A DNA stretch of 64,000 bases from Palaemon carinicauda (GCF_036898095.1 NC_090763.1:61141741-61205740); one strand, 5' to 3'. Counted from the first letter of the stretch, positions 43,271 through 56,756 are shown. Notes: generated by a model not told the origin, from the letters alone. Program-made: numbers and translations.

Positions 43271-45032
43271 TCCGGCCACCAGGGCGCTACCAAAGTCATC
43301 TTTAGGTTTCGGGCGGCCCTTACTCTGTTGAGCACTTGCCTTATCAACGTGAAGGGGGGAAAGCGTAAACATCCAGGTTGTCCCACTTGTGCTGAAAACC
43401 GTCTTCCAGGGCTGCTTTTGGGTCTGGCACCGGGGAGCAGTAGACTGGGAGTTGGGCATTGAGTCTCGTTGCAAAGAGGTCCATCACCGGGGAACCCCAA
43501 CGCTGAATGATGAGCCTGGCTACTTCCGGGAGGAGGGACCACTCTGTCCCTACTATCTGGCCCATTCTGCTGAGGCCGTTGGCCAGAACGTTTCTCTTCC
43601 CGGGAATGAACCTTGCTAATAAGACTACTTGATTTTCTTCTGCCCAATTCAGAATCTCTATGGTGAGATCGCACAACTCCCTCGATTTTAAGCCCCCCTG
43701 CTTCTTTATGTAAGCTACTACCGTGGCGTTGTCGCACATCAACGCCACGGTGTTTCCTTTTAGCAGACTTGCGAAGTGTAAGCATGCCTTCTGGACTGCT
43801 TTCAACTCCATGACATTGATGTGGAGTTGCTTTTCCCCTTCCAACCAGGTGCCTCATGCCGTCCCGTCGAGGAGGTGGGCTCCCCACCCTTGGTTGGAGG
43901 CGTCTGTGAACAGGAGCAATTCTGGAGGGCTGGTCCCGAAGGGCATCCCCTTGAGGGAGTTCGACTGGCAGTACCACCATTCCAGGGAGGGTCTTGTGTC
44001 TGGAAGGACCCGAACTAGCACTTGTTGTGAGTGTCTGGCACCAGAGGCTCTTGAGATTCCATTGGATGGATCTGAGTTTTATCCTCCCCTGTGGAACTAG
44101 TTTCTCCAACGAGACCAGGTGGCCTATCATCCTCTGCCAGTCTTTCGCTCTCCTTGGCTGTTCCGATAGGAAGGGCTTGATGATGTGCCTGAGGTTCTTG
44201 ATCCTGTCCTCCGAAGGGAAAACTTTCCCTTGAATGGTGTCCAATGTCATCCCCAAATAGTTCATTCTGTTGGACGGGGATAGATTGGACTTCTTTGGGT
44301 TGATGACGATACCCAGATCTCTGCAAAACTGAAGGAGACTTCTCCCTTGTTCTTCCAAGAGGACCTTTGAGGCGGAAAGGAGCAACCAGTCGTCCAGGTA
44401 TCTGATAAGGCGGATGCCCCGTTCGTGAGCCCACACTGATACAGTCGCGAAGACTCTCGTGAACACCTGGGGCGCTGTTGACAGACCGAAGCAAGAGTCC
44501 TGAATTGCAGGATCTGGGAACCCCATTTCACCCGGAGGAACTTCCGACTCGATGGGTGGATCGGAATTTGGAAGTATGCGTCCTTGAGGTCGACGGTCAT
44601 CATAAAATCTTTCTCCCTCAAGGACAGCAGAACTGACTTTGGAGTGTCCATCTTGAAGTCCGTCTTCTTGACGAACTTGTTGAGAGCCGACAGATCTATA
44701 ACTGGCATCCACCCCCCCGTCGCTTTCTCTACCAGGAACAGGCGACTGTAGAAACCAGGTCCTGGGAGAGGAACTTCTTCCATGGTGCCCTTCTCCAACA
44801 TGGAGGACACCTCCTCTTGAAGGGCGGTCCTCTTTACTGGATCTTTGGGCGCTAGCCATTCCGTCCGGTTGGCCGGAATAAGAGGGGGTGGATTCGCCAG
44901 GAACGGGAGTCTGTAGCCCTCCTTTAGGACAGACACTGTCCAAGGTTCTGCTCCTTGGGCCTTCCATGCTTGCCAATGTAGTCTGAGGCATCCCCCAATC
45001 CGAGGCTTGGGCGGGGATAGGGGGCCTCCCAC
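43114..45032 (-). pseudogene. DIRS RT, RNase H and methyltransferase-like frame of E6
   Basis: From 45,032 down: WQAWKAQGAEPW, GGWMPVIDLS and VDLKDAYFQIPIH. A frameshift near 44,505 leads to CFGLSTAP and RYLDDWLL, and another near 44,030 restores the first frame. RNase H has TDAS, MELKA, CDNAT and ANGLSR (Asp to Asn in the fourth acidic position compared with E1 and E2). A TGA near 43,850 interrupts it. The methyltransferase-like motif VYAFPP is followed by a third frameshift near 43,370, then APWWPEREWF. The polymerase box is intact, but the protein cannot be made from this copy. Confidence 0.82.
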
Positions 45033-45033
45033 T

Positions 45034-47515
45034 CTACCTTCTTCTAGAGGAGCGGCCTGATCTGCCTCTCCTAGAGGCGGAGTAACCCGACCTGAAGGAG
45101 CTTGAGGGTGCTAAAGTACCTCTGCGGGAGGGTTGCGGAGTTGAGGACCAGGAGGAAGAGGGGGCTTCTCTCCTCGTAGTGCTGGAAGAGGCTTGGGGCG
45201 TAGCGGCGCTGTCCGAGACGGACCTCTTGTATGGAGGTCTCCTTGACGCTGCCGGCTTGGTGACGTTGCCCTCCTTCCTCTTCGAGACCTTTTCCATCAA
45301 GGCCTCTAACTCTTTCACTGGAAAAAGAGACTCTCCCCACAGGGGGAGGCTGCGAATTGCTCGCGCCTCCCTGTCCGGTACTTTCCGGGACACTTTGGTG
45401 AGAACCGTGTCTCTCTTACGGAGAACCCAGTTGGCTGTAAGGGCGAGAGATTGGTAAGAGATGAATTTTAGGGTTTTACCCCCGGAGGTAATGAGGTCCC
45501 TCATCAGGCTTTGCTGGTCAGGGTCTTCGGGGTCGTAGGAGGCTTGCACACCCACCAATGTGGAAGCCCACCAGTCTAGCCAAGAGGAGACGTTAATTAG
45601 GTCTCGCAACATCTCCTCCATCATGGAGGCCTCTGCAGGTGAGAAACAGACTGGGGCCGAAGAAGCTCTGTCGTCAGAAACGCCTTGGCTCAGAATGTCC
45701 ACGGCCGTCTCCACTTTACAAGGTCCTGGGCGACGACCCTCGGGCATATAGACCTTCCCTTGGTTCTTGAGGCCCTGGAGTAATTTAGAGGCACTTTGGG
45801 ACTTGGGAGCCTCGGCATTGCCGGCTACCACTTTGTCTATGAACTCTTGCCCCAGAACTAGGTCTCGGGCCAGAGGGAGTGCCAGGGAGGACTTAGGCTG
45901 GGAGGGAGTCTGCATAATCCTCAGAAGACTCGACCTCCAGGAATCCCCATCTGTCGCTGTAGGTTCTGCTATTCCGTGGTGCCTTCTTATCAGGCTAACC
46001 ACTCTCCTATAGGCGGAGTCTTCCGTCGGGGAGCCCTCTCCTCCGTCAGCCGAGGCCTCAGCCTGGGGCGGGGGAGGCGGTTTACCGGGCACGCCGACCG
46101 GACGCCTGACCCTGGGGGCCAGGGGCGCCGTCCTGCCAAGGTACTGGACCTCATCTGCAGGTAAGACCGGACCAGTGGCTCGGGATAGTGTAGGTACCGC
46201 TGGATCAGCGGGGATTCTCGTTCGCCCGAAGGCTTTGGGTGCTGAGGGTGCGGTTCCCGGGGGGTGACCCGACAGCGGGAACCGTTCCTTCCGACCTGAA
46301 GGCCGCACCAGCTGGGCTGGTTCGGCCTGGCTGCCTGGAAAGAAGCGCGTTTCCCCCCCCCCGCTGGGCGGGGTGAACCGGAGGCCTCGAGGACTTATGC
46401 CTAACAGAGAGGTCTTTTCTGAGAGCCAGGTCGCGAGGGTCAAGGCCGTGCTTGGAGGGCGGCCGCCTTGGGGACCGCTCGCTGGACCGGTGGTCCGGGG
46501 ACCGAAGCACCTTCGATTCCCGCGACGAAACGTAGACCCAGGCTCCCCCGGGAGATACACTCCTCCTATACTTACGGCTCGGGGAGCGGGATTGTTTCCT
46601 GCTGTAACTAGAGCGCGACCTTGACCTGGAACGTTCGGTCCTGGACCGCTCCCTCCGACGGCGGTGTTTCACCTTGACCTCTTCCTCTGACGAGGAATAG
46701 ATGTCCGAAGAGCCAGACGACACTGCGTTCACCACGTGTCGGCTGGAAGCGGGGACTGCGGGGGACTTCTTCGGACGTTGAATGCTAGAGGTCGAGGGCT
46801 GGAGGAAGTCATCGGGAACTTCCGTGGGAAGGGTCGGGAACGAGTCCAATCGTTCCATGTCCGGGAGCCAGGGATCCAGGTCTACATCCATCCTCAGGGG
46901 AGACCTACCCGGCGTCTTCGGGAGCCTCCAACCGTAGGCATCGTGACCTGCAGGTTGGACTTTACTCCGGTTATCTTCCCCTAAAGAGGAGCCGGAAGCA
47001 CAAGCCCACGAGGGCGGCGGTGACACTGAAACTGCGTTATTACCCCACACGGGGTCATCGGAGGAAGCGTGCCCCCCGAACACGAGGGCCGACTCTCCGG
47101 ACGCACTACTAGGACCTTCACTAGCCCTAGAGGGGCCTGCCACTGCCTCTGCACTAACACTGGGCTCCTGGGATAGGACGCCTTGTTCATCCCCTACGCT
47201 AGACTTACCTCGTCCCCTACTTTGTGTAGGTGACGGCGAAACCGAGACCCCGTCGGAACGCTCACTGGGCGACGGAATCGGCGAGGAAACACTAACTTTC
47301 CTGGGGGAACGTTTCGCTGATTTCCTTTTCTTAGTACCATAACGTACCCACTGAATATCGCTCCAGTCCACGCAATCGGGGCACGTGTCTGCTGACGAGC
47401 ACACTTTACCCCTACAGGAGGAACAAAGGGAGTGAGGATCCACTTCGGGCTTGGAGAGGAACGCTCCACACGATTTCCCGGCTCTAGGCCCAGGACAACG
47501 GCGAACCAGCTCCAT
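45034..47515 (-). pseudogene. E6 gag-like ORF1, one frameshift in a C tract
   Basis: Start Met at 47,515; an upstream in-frame Met at 47,542 is less likely because the Cys cluster then sits at the same distance as in the other families. Cys cluster: C7, C16, DPH at 26-28, C31, C34, C39, C45 and C48. Then a basic patch (KKRKSAKRS), a Ser/Pro-rich region, and an RS domain near 46,560-46,700 (RERSRTERSRSRSRS). The frame shifts at a run of about ten C at 46,353-46,362 and then stays open to 45,034. The C-terminal domain has SSWLDWWAS, ANWVLRKRD and a long basic Ser/Arg tail. A single homopolymer indel is the only defect, so it might be a sequencing error. Presumed structural, RNA-packaging protein. 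Confidence 0.8.
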
Positions 47516-47720
47516 AACGCACACAACGCACGACACAAGCACTTATGGAAATGAATGAAACACTGGGTAAGCACACAGTTGAAAAGTGAACGCACAGGAA
47601 CACTTGGGAAAGCACACTATAAAAACGCAAGTTGCCACGCTGGGAACACGTGGGGCACTGGACGCACACAAAGGATCGACAGAGATACGAGAGCGAGAGA
47701 TGTTCACCTCTCTCGACCAG

Positions 47721-47910
47721 AGAACTTAATGACGAACGTGACCCGACTAACGGGCGACCTACCGTTAATCCTACCCTCGGGGCACATTCCTGGATGCCGG
47801 GGGTAAAAGCTACTGAGAGCGCGAAGCGGGAGGGGGTATATATTCAAAACTCTGGTCGCAGAGAGAGATAACCAGTGATCTCCTATAAGAAAGTAGTTCG
47901 AAGGTAAGTA
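47721..47910. repeat. E6 right inverted terminal repeat
   Basis: Inverse complement of 41,420-41,621. The unique leader of gag (47,516-47,720) lies between it and the start codon. Confidence 0.9.
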
Positions 47911-47926
47911 TTCGTGTTGGAACAAA

Positions 47927-48495
47927 TTATTTATCATACACTCTATTTTATCTTTCTATACTACTTTTAAATATTTTGTTATTACCTTGTCACGCCCCGA
48001 TTCCATATAAATACATGCTCTGGACAAGTTTCCCATTCTAGTTCATTCATGTTTACTCTCTAGACTCCGTTGCTTTTCCGTTAACCAATCACGAACCCAT
48101 ACGTATGGAGAGTTTGCACAGGGGGGTTAATATTTCCCAACCCCCACCTTCCAACAAACCCTATTCCGTGGAAACCTTTGTCCAAGGCAGGTCTTTGTTA
48201 GTTCAAGTGACGTCTTTTTGCGTATTATACGATGAAAGTTTTAGAAAACTGTAATGACTGCAGTAATCCATACTTGAAAGTATTTTGGTGAATTCCAATG
48301 TTGATAATTTTCTTAAATCTCATAATGTAATAGCCCAACGTTTACCGTGTTCCAAGTGCAGTACTAAATTAAGACAAAGAAGTTAGGACGTCATAGGCTC
48401 ACAGTCACAACAGCCCGGTGACCCAAAAGTTTCTTTGTCACGGTCATAAAAGTCATTAATTTCTTTAATTTTAATATGTTAGTTTTACTATTTTA
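47927..48495. other. Unassigned DNA right of E6
   Basis: No coding signal and no recognisable repeat; it belongs to the DNA between the arms of the large inverted repeat. Confidence 0.4.
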
Positions 48496-48499
48496 ATAG

Positions 48500-48880
48500 C
48501 GTGCACAGCTCAACATTATCGCTTGCCAGTGCATACGAGCTTGATATTTTATTTTCCTGCGAGCGTAACCGAGCCAGTGGCGGAACAAGAACCATTATAT
48601 TTAGCGTTGCTAATGTTAGCGTAACATTGCATGTTAAGAGTAACATTGCTAATGTTAGAGTGCGCAGCTCAACATTACCGCTTGCCAGTAAATACGCGCT
48701 TGATGTTTTATTTTCTTGCGAGCGTAAGCGAGCCAGTGGCGGAACAAGAACCATTATATACAGTGTTGCTAATGTTATCGTAACAGTGCTAACGTAAGCG
48801 TAACATTGTTAATGTTAGCGTTCGTAGCTCAACATTACCTTTTGATGTTTTTGTTTTCTGGTGAGGGAAGCGATCCCGAA
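48500..48880. repeat. About 158-bp tandem repeat, two full copies and a partial third
   Basis: Each unit starts gcgcagctcaacattac (variants) and contains gagcgtaa-cgagccagtggcggaacaag and runs of gctaatgttag. The two full copies begin near 48,501 and 48,660; the third, near 48,820, is diverged. One partial inverted copy lies at 41,025-41,085. Confidence 0.82.
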
Positions 48881-48912
48881 TTGGAACAATACCCATTATA
48901 TTTAAATATTTT

Positions 48913-49108
48913 AACAGGAAATATATGTTTTCCTGCAGTAAGCAACGTGATTTAGCCGGTTTTCACCTTCATTTTAACAGCAACAACAACACCCAGTTCA
49001 GCTACTTAAAGTTAGTCGAACTGGTTGTTCTGTTTGTTTGCGGTTGACATGAAGGACAAATTCGGTCAAATCGCGTCATTTACTACTGGAAAACATATAT
49101 TTCCTGTT
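48913..49108. repeat. Imperfect palindrome, arms about 90 bp
   Basis: aacaggaaatatatgttttcc at 48,913 pairs with ggaaaacatatatttcctgtt near 49,088-49,108, and pairing continues inward through aacgtgattt / aaatcgcg, ccttcat / atgaagg and cccagttc / gaactgg. The centre is near 49,008. Likely a foldback MITE. Confidence 0.82.
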
Positions 49109-49119
49109 CGAAATGAGAA

Positions 49120-49500
49120 TCTGTAATACAGTAAAACCTTATCCCATTCTCTTCGAAAATGACACTCGTTCCTGTCGGAAATGGACAGTTTTCAAAATAT
49201 TAAAAAAGTTTATCCAGATATACTGTTTTGTATTTTCCTCCGGTTATTATAATTTCAAGAAGGTAATGTATAGAGAAGAAAAAGCTTGTTTTACGTTTAT
49301 AAATCGATTCCCCAGTATGTTTTCCCCACCCAAAACCCCGAGTTCCCACTGGGGGTCCCCCATTATTGGAGGATATAGATGTATATATATTTCTGAAACT
49401 ATTAATTTGCGACGGGAACGAGTGTCATTTTCGAAAAGAGCGTAATTTTTTCGATTAGAAACAGTAGTTTTTTTCCTAGGTTACATTGCCATGTAATTCA
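49120..49500. repeat. Right arm of the large inverted repeat (outer part)
   Basis: Inverse counterpart of 40,680-41,000, including aaaccccgagttcccactgg, gggtcccccatta and cctaggttacattgc. The gaaaatgac and tcattttcga blocks near 49,155 and 49,428 are themselves an inverted pair. Confidence 0.75.
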
Positions 49501-50965
49501 CTACAATGAAACCAAAAAGGTGTCTCAAAAACCTTAAAATGGCCTTGCACCTGTAGGTAATAAACCAAGTTCAAGTAACGGGCGAAATACTAATCATACA
49601 ATAAATTAAAAGTGTCTTCTAATATGAAAGACTGTGATTAATGATACTACCCTACGCTACGTATTTTCATCACTAATTTGCTTACCAGGTAGGAATTTAG
49701 GAACCCAAATAAAATGGACAAAATATCTTACCTTTTCCTTCCTCTTCTCCCGATAAGTTACGAGCTTAGCTATGCTGAAGCTATGGAATTTTTAATAGGG
49801 ATCTGCTTGACATTTACGAAGCCACAAGGTCACTTTAAATTCATGCCAGACGTTGAAATAGTGAGATCTAGAAGTAAAATAGGTGTAACTTCTAAATCTC
49901 TAATACAAAATTTTCTTCTTCTCACGTCTAGTTTCAGACAGTGAGGTTCAGGGATTGCCTATACAACGGTGCTTTTTCAAGTGCTCGTGTAGTTTTTCGT
50001 CCTTTATTATTATTATTAAAAGGAGGAGTTTTACCAGCCCAATGAGTCAAGCTTGACTCTCACAGGGCTGGCCCGAAAAAAAATCGGGATATAAAGAATT
50101 ATAAGATTATCAAAAATTCAATTGATAAGGAAAAAAATAAATAAATGAAAAAAAAAAATTATACATATGTATATACAGTATATACTTATAATCTTTAAAC
50201 ATTCTAAATATGGGTGAGTAGATGGATGAGTAGATATATATATATATGAAATCTGAGTGATAAAAATAATTAACTATATATTAAATCTATGTAATTTAAA
50301 ATGAATTAGTAAAAAACTTAGGTAAAAATTTAGATTTTATCAATAATACGTGAATTCCTTAAAAAGGTTAAAATTCTAGAAGCAGAAAAATTACTTGATT
50401 CAGTTAAAATGTCAGAAAAAGTTAAATATTTTTATTTCTACATACAATGCATTTCTCTTTACTTCTTTGTAATACATTATCCTACTCACGATGGCATGGA
50501 TTATATACAAATCAATATCGAATGAGATACTGTTTCATTTTAATTTCCTAATATCCAAATGATACGATTACAGACAATAATGATTATTACAAATGTAAAG
50601 AAGGTAAACCCTTGAAAAAAATGACATTCAAATAAGGACAAACTGAAAGCATATTAAGGTAAAAGAAAACCCGTTTAACTTGCAAAAATCACTCATGATT
50701 ATAGATAATATTAAGGTTGGGAACCAGAATGCGTAATAATTTGACTTTTAACTATAAAAAAAAAAATCTATGAATAGACCATAATGAATGAACACCAATG
50801 ATGGAAAATCCTTTCAAAAGCGAGTAGCCGAATATCAATAAAATGCATATCTTAAATAAATATCACCATAGAAATATGATAGGGTTTGTGTGTTATAGCA
50901 TTACGATATCAGACTTACAATTGTCTATGTAAAAGTGTCAGGGATTAATAATTATAACGTATGAA
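49501..50965. other. AT-rich DNA without supported genes
   Basis: A dispersed-repeat-like block at 50,005-50,090 (ttattattattaaaaggagg, then cactcacagggctggc-like sequence) is the only patterned part. Confidence 0.45.
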
Positions 50966-51303
50966 GTGAGAGAGGCAAGAGAGCGTGCTAGAAATAGGAA
51001 TGAATGGCGAGCGATTGTGACGCAGTTCCGGTAGGCCCTGCTGCTGCCTCCGATGCCTTAGATGACCGCGGAGGTAGCAGCAGTAGGGGATTCAGCATTA
51101 TGAAGCTTCATCTGTGGTGGATAATGTGGGAGGGTGGGCTGTGGCACCCTAGCAGTACCAGCTGAACTCGGTTGAGTCCCTTGTTAGGATGGGAGGAACG
51201 TAGAGAGTAGAGGTCCCCTTTTTTGTTTTTGTTTCATTTGTTGATGTCGGCTACCCCCAAAAATTGGGGGAAGTGCCTTGGTATATGTATGTATGTATGT
51301 ATG
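50966..51303 (+). mobile_element. 5'-truncated RTE 3' end
   Basis: Nearly identical to 10,500-10,820: the last codons of ORF2 (ARERARNRNEWRAIVTQFR frame), the 3' UTR with gaccgcggaggtagcagcag, and an expanded tatgtatgtatgtatg tail. A separate insertion of the same RTE family. Confidence 0.87.
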
Positions 51304-52154
51304 AAGTTACAGATCATAATGTCGGCCAAATGGAAAAATTAATATATCTGTAGGAATATTCGCTCATTATTTTGTATGGATTTACAAGGTACATATTAAA
51401 AAAAATATATGTAAAAATACAATGGGATTAGACCTATACTTCGATATATCAGTCACATACTTCTTGAAATATAACAATACGTAAGAAGATTCATCAAACT
51501 CTTAACACTTTGAGCTAAAATGTGGAACTGATATTCACAGGAGCGGGAAAAAAAAATTACACCAAAACTATGTAATCATAAAATGCATATTTATTTATGA
51601 CAAATAAGATGGAAGAGTTTAAATGTATATTAAAAAAAAACATGGGATGGCATAGATTATAAAATAAAATAAAATTGTTATGGACATATTGAACTAGACA
51701 GCCAGGAAAAAAAAAACCACTCGAAATGTATATGCCTTCCTTTTGTAGGCTATAAATGTTGTTGGGAGGATTGATAATACAAGAATGTATTTTATGTAAT
51801 TATTAGGAAAATGTAAAGCTGTTCAAAATGGAAGGAAACTTCAATATAAGTAAAATTCTTATTATAAATATTCTGCTCGGTATCCTAACTGAAAGGACTA
51901 ATATTCAATAGTTTAGTGCAGCTTTAGGAGAAGGGCATAAGGTGAGAGAATGGGGTGGAACTGAAGAATTTTCGATTTGATGAGACTCGGAAAGAAATTG
52001 CTATCAAAGTCTGAAATTATATAAATGAATTGTCTCGATGTTGAAATGGAGTGAACTTCGCAAAAGATAAAAAATACTAAAGCCTAATTCATAGAAGTAT
52101 ATATATTCTTACAAGACAGCAATGTATGGAAATTATAATCCGTATTTAAAAAGT
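51304..52154. other. AT-rich DNA without supported genes
   Basis: No ORF or repeat that I can support. Confidence 0.45.
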
Positions 52155-52690
52155 GTATGTTATTATTATTATTATCATCATCATTAATTGCTAAGCTACA
52201 ACCCTAGTTGAAAAAGCAGGATGCTATGAGCACAGGAATCCAACAGGGAAAATAGCTCAGTGAGGAAAGGAAACAAGAAAAAAATATATTTCAAGAGAAA
52301 TAACATTAGAATAATATATCCTATATAAACTATGAAAACTTTAACAAAACAAGAGGAAGAGAAATCAGATAGAATAGAGTGCCTGAGTGTACCCTCAAGC
52401 AAGAGAACTCTAATCCAAGACAGTGGAAGACCATGGTACAGAGGCTATGGCATTACCCAAGACTAGAGAACAATGGTTTGATTTTGGAGTGTCCTTCTCC
52501 TAGAAGAGCTGCTTACTATATCTAAAGAGTCTCTTCTACCCTTACCAAGAGGAGAGTGGCCACTGAAAAATTACAGTGCAGTGAAGAATTGTTTGGTAAA
52601 AGAATATTTGATCAACCAATGACACTGTGTAGTCAAATCTTATCTAATTTTAGGTGTTAACCATCTTGTGTTTAACCTGGTTACAATGGC
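52155..52690 (-). mobile_element. Interspersed repeat with (TTA)n edge, copy 1
   Basis: Begins with a tta/atc microsatellite, then ctaagctacaaccctagttg. It continues through gtggaagaccatggtacag and ends near aattgtttggtaa. A second copy in the opposite orientation is at 57,930-58,735. SINE-like or LINE 3'-derived: non-coding and bounded by an AAT-type tail. Confidence 0.72.
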
Positions 52691-52879
52691 TAAAAGAGCA
52701 AAGTTTCGTTACCTGAGTTTGTGAGTTGTATTTGACTAATGGAAAGGTTTCAATGGAATGAGTGAGAAAAATAATTGTTCTGTTGTGTAAAGGCAAAGAT
52801 AATAAGAGGTGTGCGGTAGGATTTTAACTGAGAAAGTAACTCAGTAATGAGGTTGATAGTGGAAGAACTGTATGGGCTT

Positions 52880-53690
52880 CAACGAAGAAGAAGAAACAGT
52901 TGTGTGAGGAGTTTAGAAATAAATGGAAAAATTGCAGATGGCATACCCACCAAGATGAAGTTTATAATTGAATAAATAGAGGAGTAATGCAGAGAGTTTA
53001 AAGAATGTATGGCACAGACGATGGATTGCTGAGAGCCATTAAAGGTTTTTATAATGGAAGTGAAGTGTGTATCAGAGTATATAGGCAGGAGAGTTGCTGT
53101 TTTAGTGCGAACGTGGGTCTAAGACAAAGCTGTTATATCTTAATATCTGTCTAACATCTTTATGTATGGATTGATGTGAGAGGTCAGAGAAAAGGAAGAG
53201 GGTGTAGAAGTGAAGCTACGTGATATAAAAATGAATTCTGATAGTGAGGTAGAATGGTTTATGCTTGCAAGTAATAAGTTGTTAATTGGTGATAGTGAAG
53301 AAAAACTGCAGACGTTGGTAAGAGAGATTAAAGGTGTTTGCAAGAGGAGACAATTTGGAGTACACGTGAGCAAGCGTAAAGCAATGTGGGTAAATGGAAA
53401 GAGTGATGGTGTAATGAATACTAGTATGAATGGTAGAAACGTGAAAATGGTTGATTTGTATAAATATTTTGCATTAGATATAAGGGATGGTTGCAAGATG
53501 AGAGAAGAGGCGAATCACACATTAAGAGAAATAAAATGGCAGCAGGATGTGTGCAGAAGTCTGAAAAGGAACTAGGGTTGTATGTGGAATACAAGATGGC
53601 CATATATAAAGGTACTGTTGAACCCATTCTCCTTTATGTAGTTGATGTGTGGATTTTGAACGCAGTTTTAAGATAAAGATTGATACAGTC
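52880..53690 (+). pseudogene. Decayed RTE reverse transcriptase
   Basis: Recognisable by order and spacing against the RTE at 7.7-10.6 kb: MYGTDDGLLRAIKGFYNGS, VGLRQ, SEEKLQTLVREIKGVCKRRQFGVHV, then VYKGTVEPILLYVVDVW. The FADD box itself has been lost. Many stops. Confidence 0.68.
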
Positions 53691-53773
53691 GCGATTAACA
53701 GTTTACATAGTTAATGGTCAAGGAGAATTGATGAGGGTGAAAAATTAATATGCAGATATATTTTGATTCCGGT

Positions 53774-53799
53774 TCATAGACTCCTTAAAGGAGTCTATG
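53774..53799. repeat. Perfect 12-bp inverted repeat flanked by a duplicated ttccggtt
   Basis: catagactcctt, one base, aaggagtctatg, with ttccggtt on both outer sides. A local snap-back event. Confidence 0.88.
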
Positions 53800-54239
53800 T
53801 TCCGGTTATAAAGAATGGACTAATGTTGTGGAATTTCTTACTACAAAGAGGGTTGATCTATACTCCAGCAATGAATGGATGAACGTGGCAGAGACAATTT
53901 GATCTTCTCAACAGCCATCCCTTGTTAGGGAAAAAGTCTCATTTTCATATATATTTAATAGCTTCAATAACCTTTTAATTTTTAAACTTGATTAAATTTT
54001 CCCATTTTGAGAGCAAATTAAGAAAACTGACACTTTTCGTAGATTGGAGGGTTAGCATCCCCACTTTAAACTAACATTTGTCAGCTGGTCGAATCCTGTG
54101 CAAATGGCGAAATCTTATCGCATGCATTCGTGAATTAGGTAAGGCTTGCTTTGTGGTGATAGGTGAATACCAAATCTTGTGAGGAAGCCGGGAAGTTAGG
54201 CCAATGTAACTGTTACAATATAAATACATACATACATAT

Positions 54240-55871
<1,632 letters not shown>

Positions 55872-55939
<68 letters not shown>
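55872..55939. repeat. TA microsatellite left of mariner
   Basis: About 33 ta units ending at the mariner terminus. Confidence 0.95.
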
Positions 55940-55941
<2 letters not shown>

Positions 55942-56010
55942 AGCGGTGATCAAAAAGTTTGGTAAATGTGTGAATATCTATTAAATTACGAACATTAACA
56001 TGATTTGTCA

Positions 56011-56300
56011 CTAATCTCCTTCAAAGTACTCTCCTTCGGCACATACACATTTACTCCACCATGCCTGCCACTTTTGAAAACATTCCTGGAAGTCCTCTTT
56101 CTTCAATAACTTTATTTGCTTTGTCGTGTTCAATTTGATGTCTTCAATGGTGTCAAATCGTTTCCCTTTCATCGTTGATTTCATTTTCGGGAATAGCCAG
56201 AAGTCGCATGGTGCCAAGTCGGGAGAATACGGTGGATGCGGAACTGCAGTGAGATTCTTTCCAATTCAGAACTCACAGTGGAAAACACCTTCATCCCCAG
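56011..56300 (-). pseudogene. Mariner transposase C-terminal fragment
   Basis: Reads PHPPYSPDLAPCDFWLFPKMKSTM-like sequence with the third catalytic Asp region and ends GEYFEGD. In the opposite orientation to the other half. It has no start and cannot be a functional transposase; the DNA-binding domain is absent from the element. Confidence 0.82.
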
Positions 56301-56634
56301 CACCTAAGAAAGCATGAATGTCGAAGTCATGCTGATTGCATTCTTTGATATGGAAGGATTAGTGCATATTAAATTTGTTCCCAGAGGCTGTGCCGTCAAT
56401 GCTATTTTCTACGTGGAAGTTCTGAAACGCCTGCGAGAATCCATTAGACGTAAAAGGCCGGAAAAATGGAGAAATGGCTGTCTGCTGCATCATGACAATG
56501 CGCCCTCTCACACGTCACTGCTTGTTTGGCAGTTCATGGCTGGAAAGAATCTCGCTGCAGTTCCGCATCCACCGTATTCTCCCGACTTGGCACCATGTGT
56601 ATGTGCCAAAGGAGAGTACTTTGAAGGAGATTAG
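56270..56634 (+). pseudogene. Mariner transposase catalytic fragment with internal deletion
   Basis: Shows VMLIAFFDMEGLVHIKF (first catalytic Asp), LLHHDNAPSHTS (second Asp) and PPYSPDLAP (third Asp), so the D,D34D triad is present. It then jumps from DLAPC directly to VCAKGEYFEGD, deleting about 50 residues that the other half retains. The N-terminal DNA-binding domain is missing. A frameshift separates the short WKTPSSPAPKKA block at the start. Not functional. Confidence 0.85.
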
Positions 56635-56701
56635 TGACAAAACATGTTAATGTTTGTAATTTAATAAATATTCACACATTTACCGAACTTTTTGATCACC
56701 C

Positions 56702-56704
<3 letters not shown>

Positions 56705-56751
<47 letters not shown>
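56705..56751. repeat. TA microsatellite right of mariner
   Basis: ta repeats continuing the left-hand tract, consistent with insertion into one microsatellite. Confidence 0.93.

Positions 56752-56756
<5 letters not shown>

Larger units (their letters stand above)
41398..47926 (-). mobile_element. DIRS1-like element E6 (family D)
   Basis: Complete in structure. Terminal repeats 41,420-41,621 and 47,721-47,910, ICR 41,680-41,795, then (minus strand) gag, RT/RNase H/methyltransferase-like and recombinase frames. Gag has one frameshift in a C tract; the RT frame has three frameshifts and one nonsense codon; the recombinase has at least two breaks. The left terminus overlaps aaatttcaaataattt, and the right ends gttggaacaaat. 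Proteins are closer to family B than to family A (AKTQNP, RYLDDWL, HDIR). Confidence 0.88.
55940..56704. mobile_element. Mariner element, internally inverted (foldback) copy
   Basis: The termini ggtgatcaaaaagttt (55,944) and its inverse near 56,667-56,700 are mariner-type inverted repeats, inserted in TA repeats as expected for TA target choice. The left third encodes the transposase C-terminus on the minus strand. The right two thirds encode the catalytic region on the plus strand. The junction is near 56,265. Confidence 0.85.
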
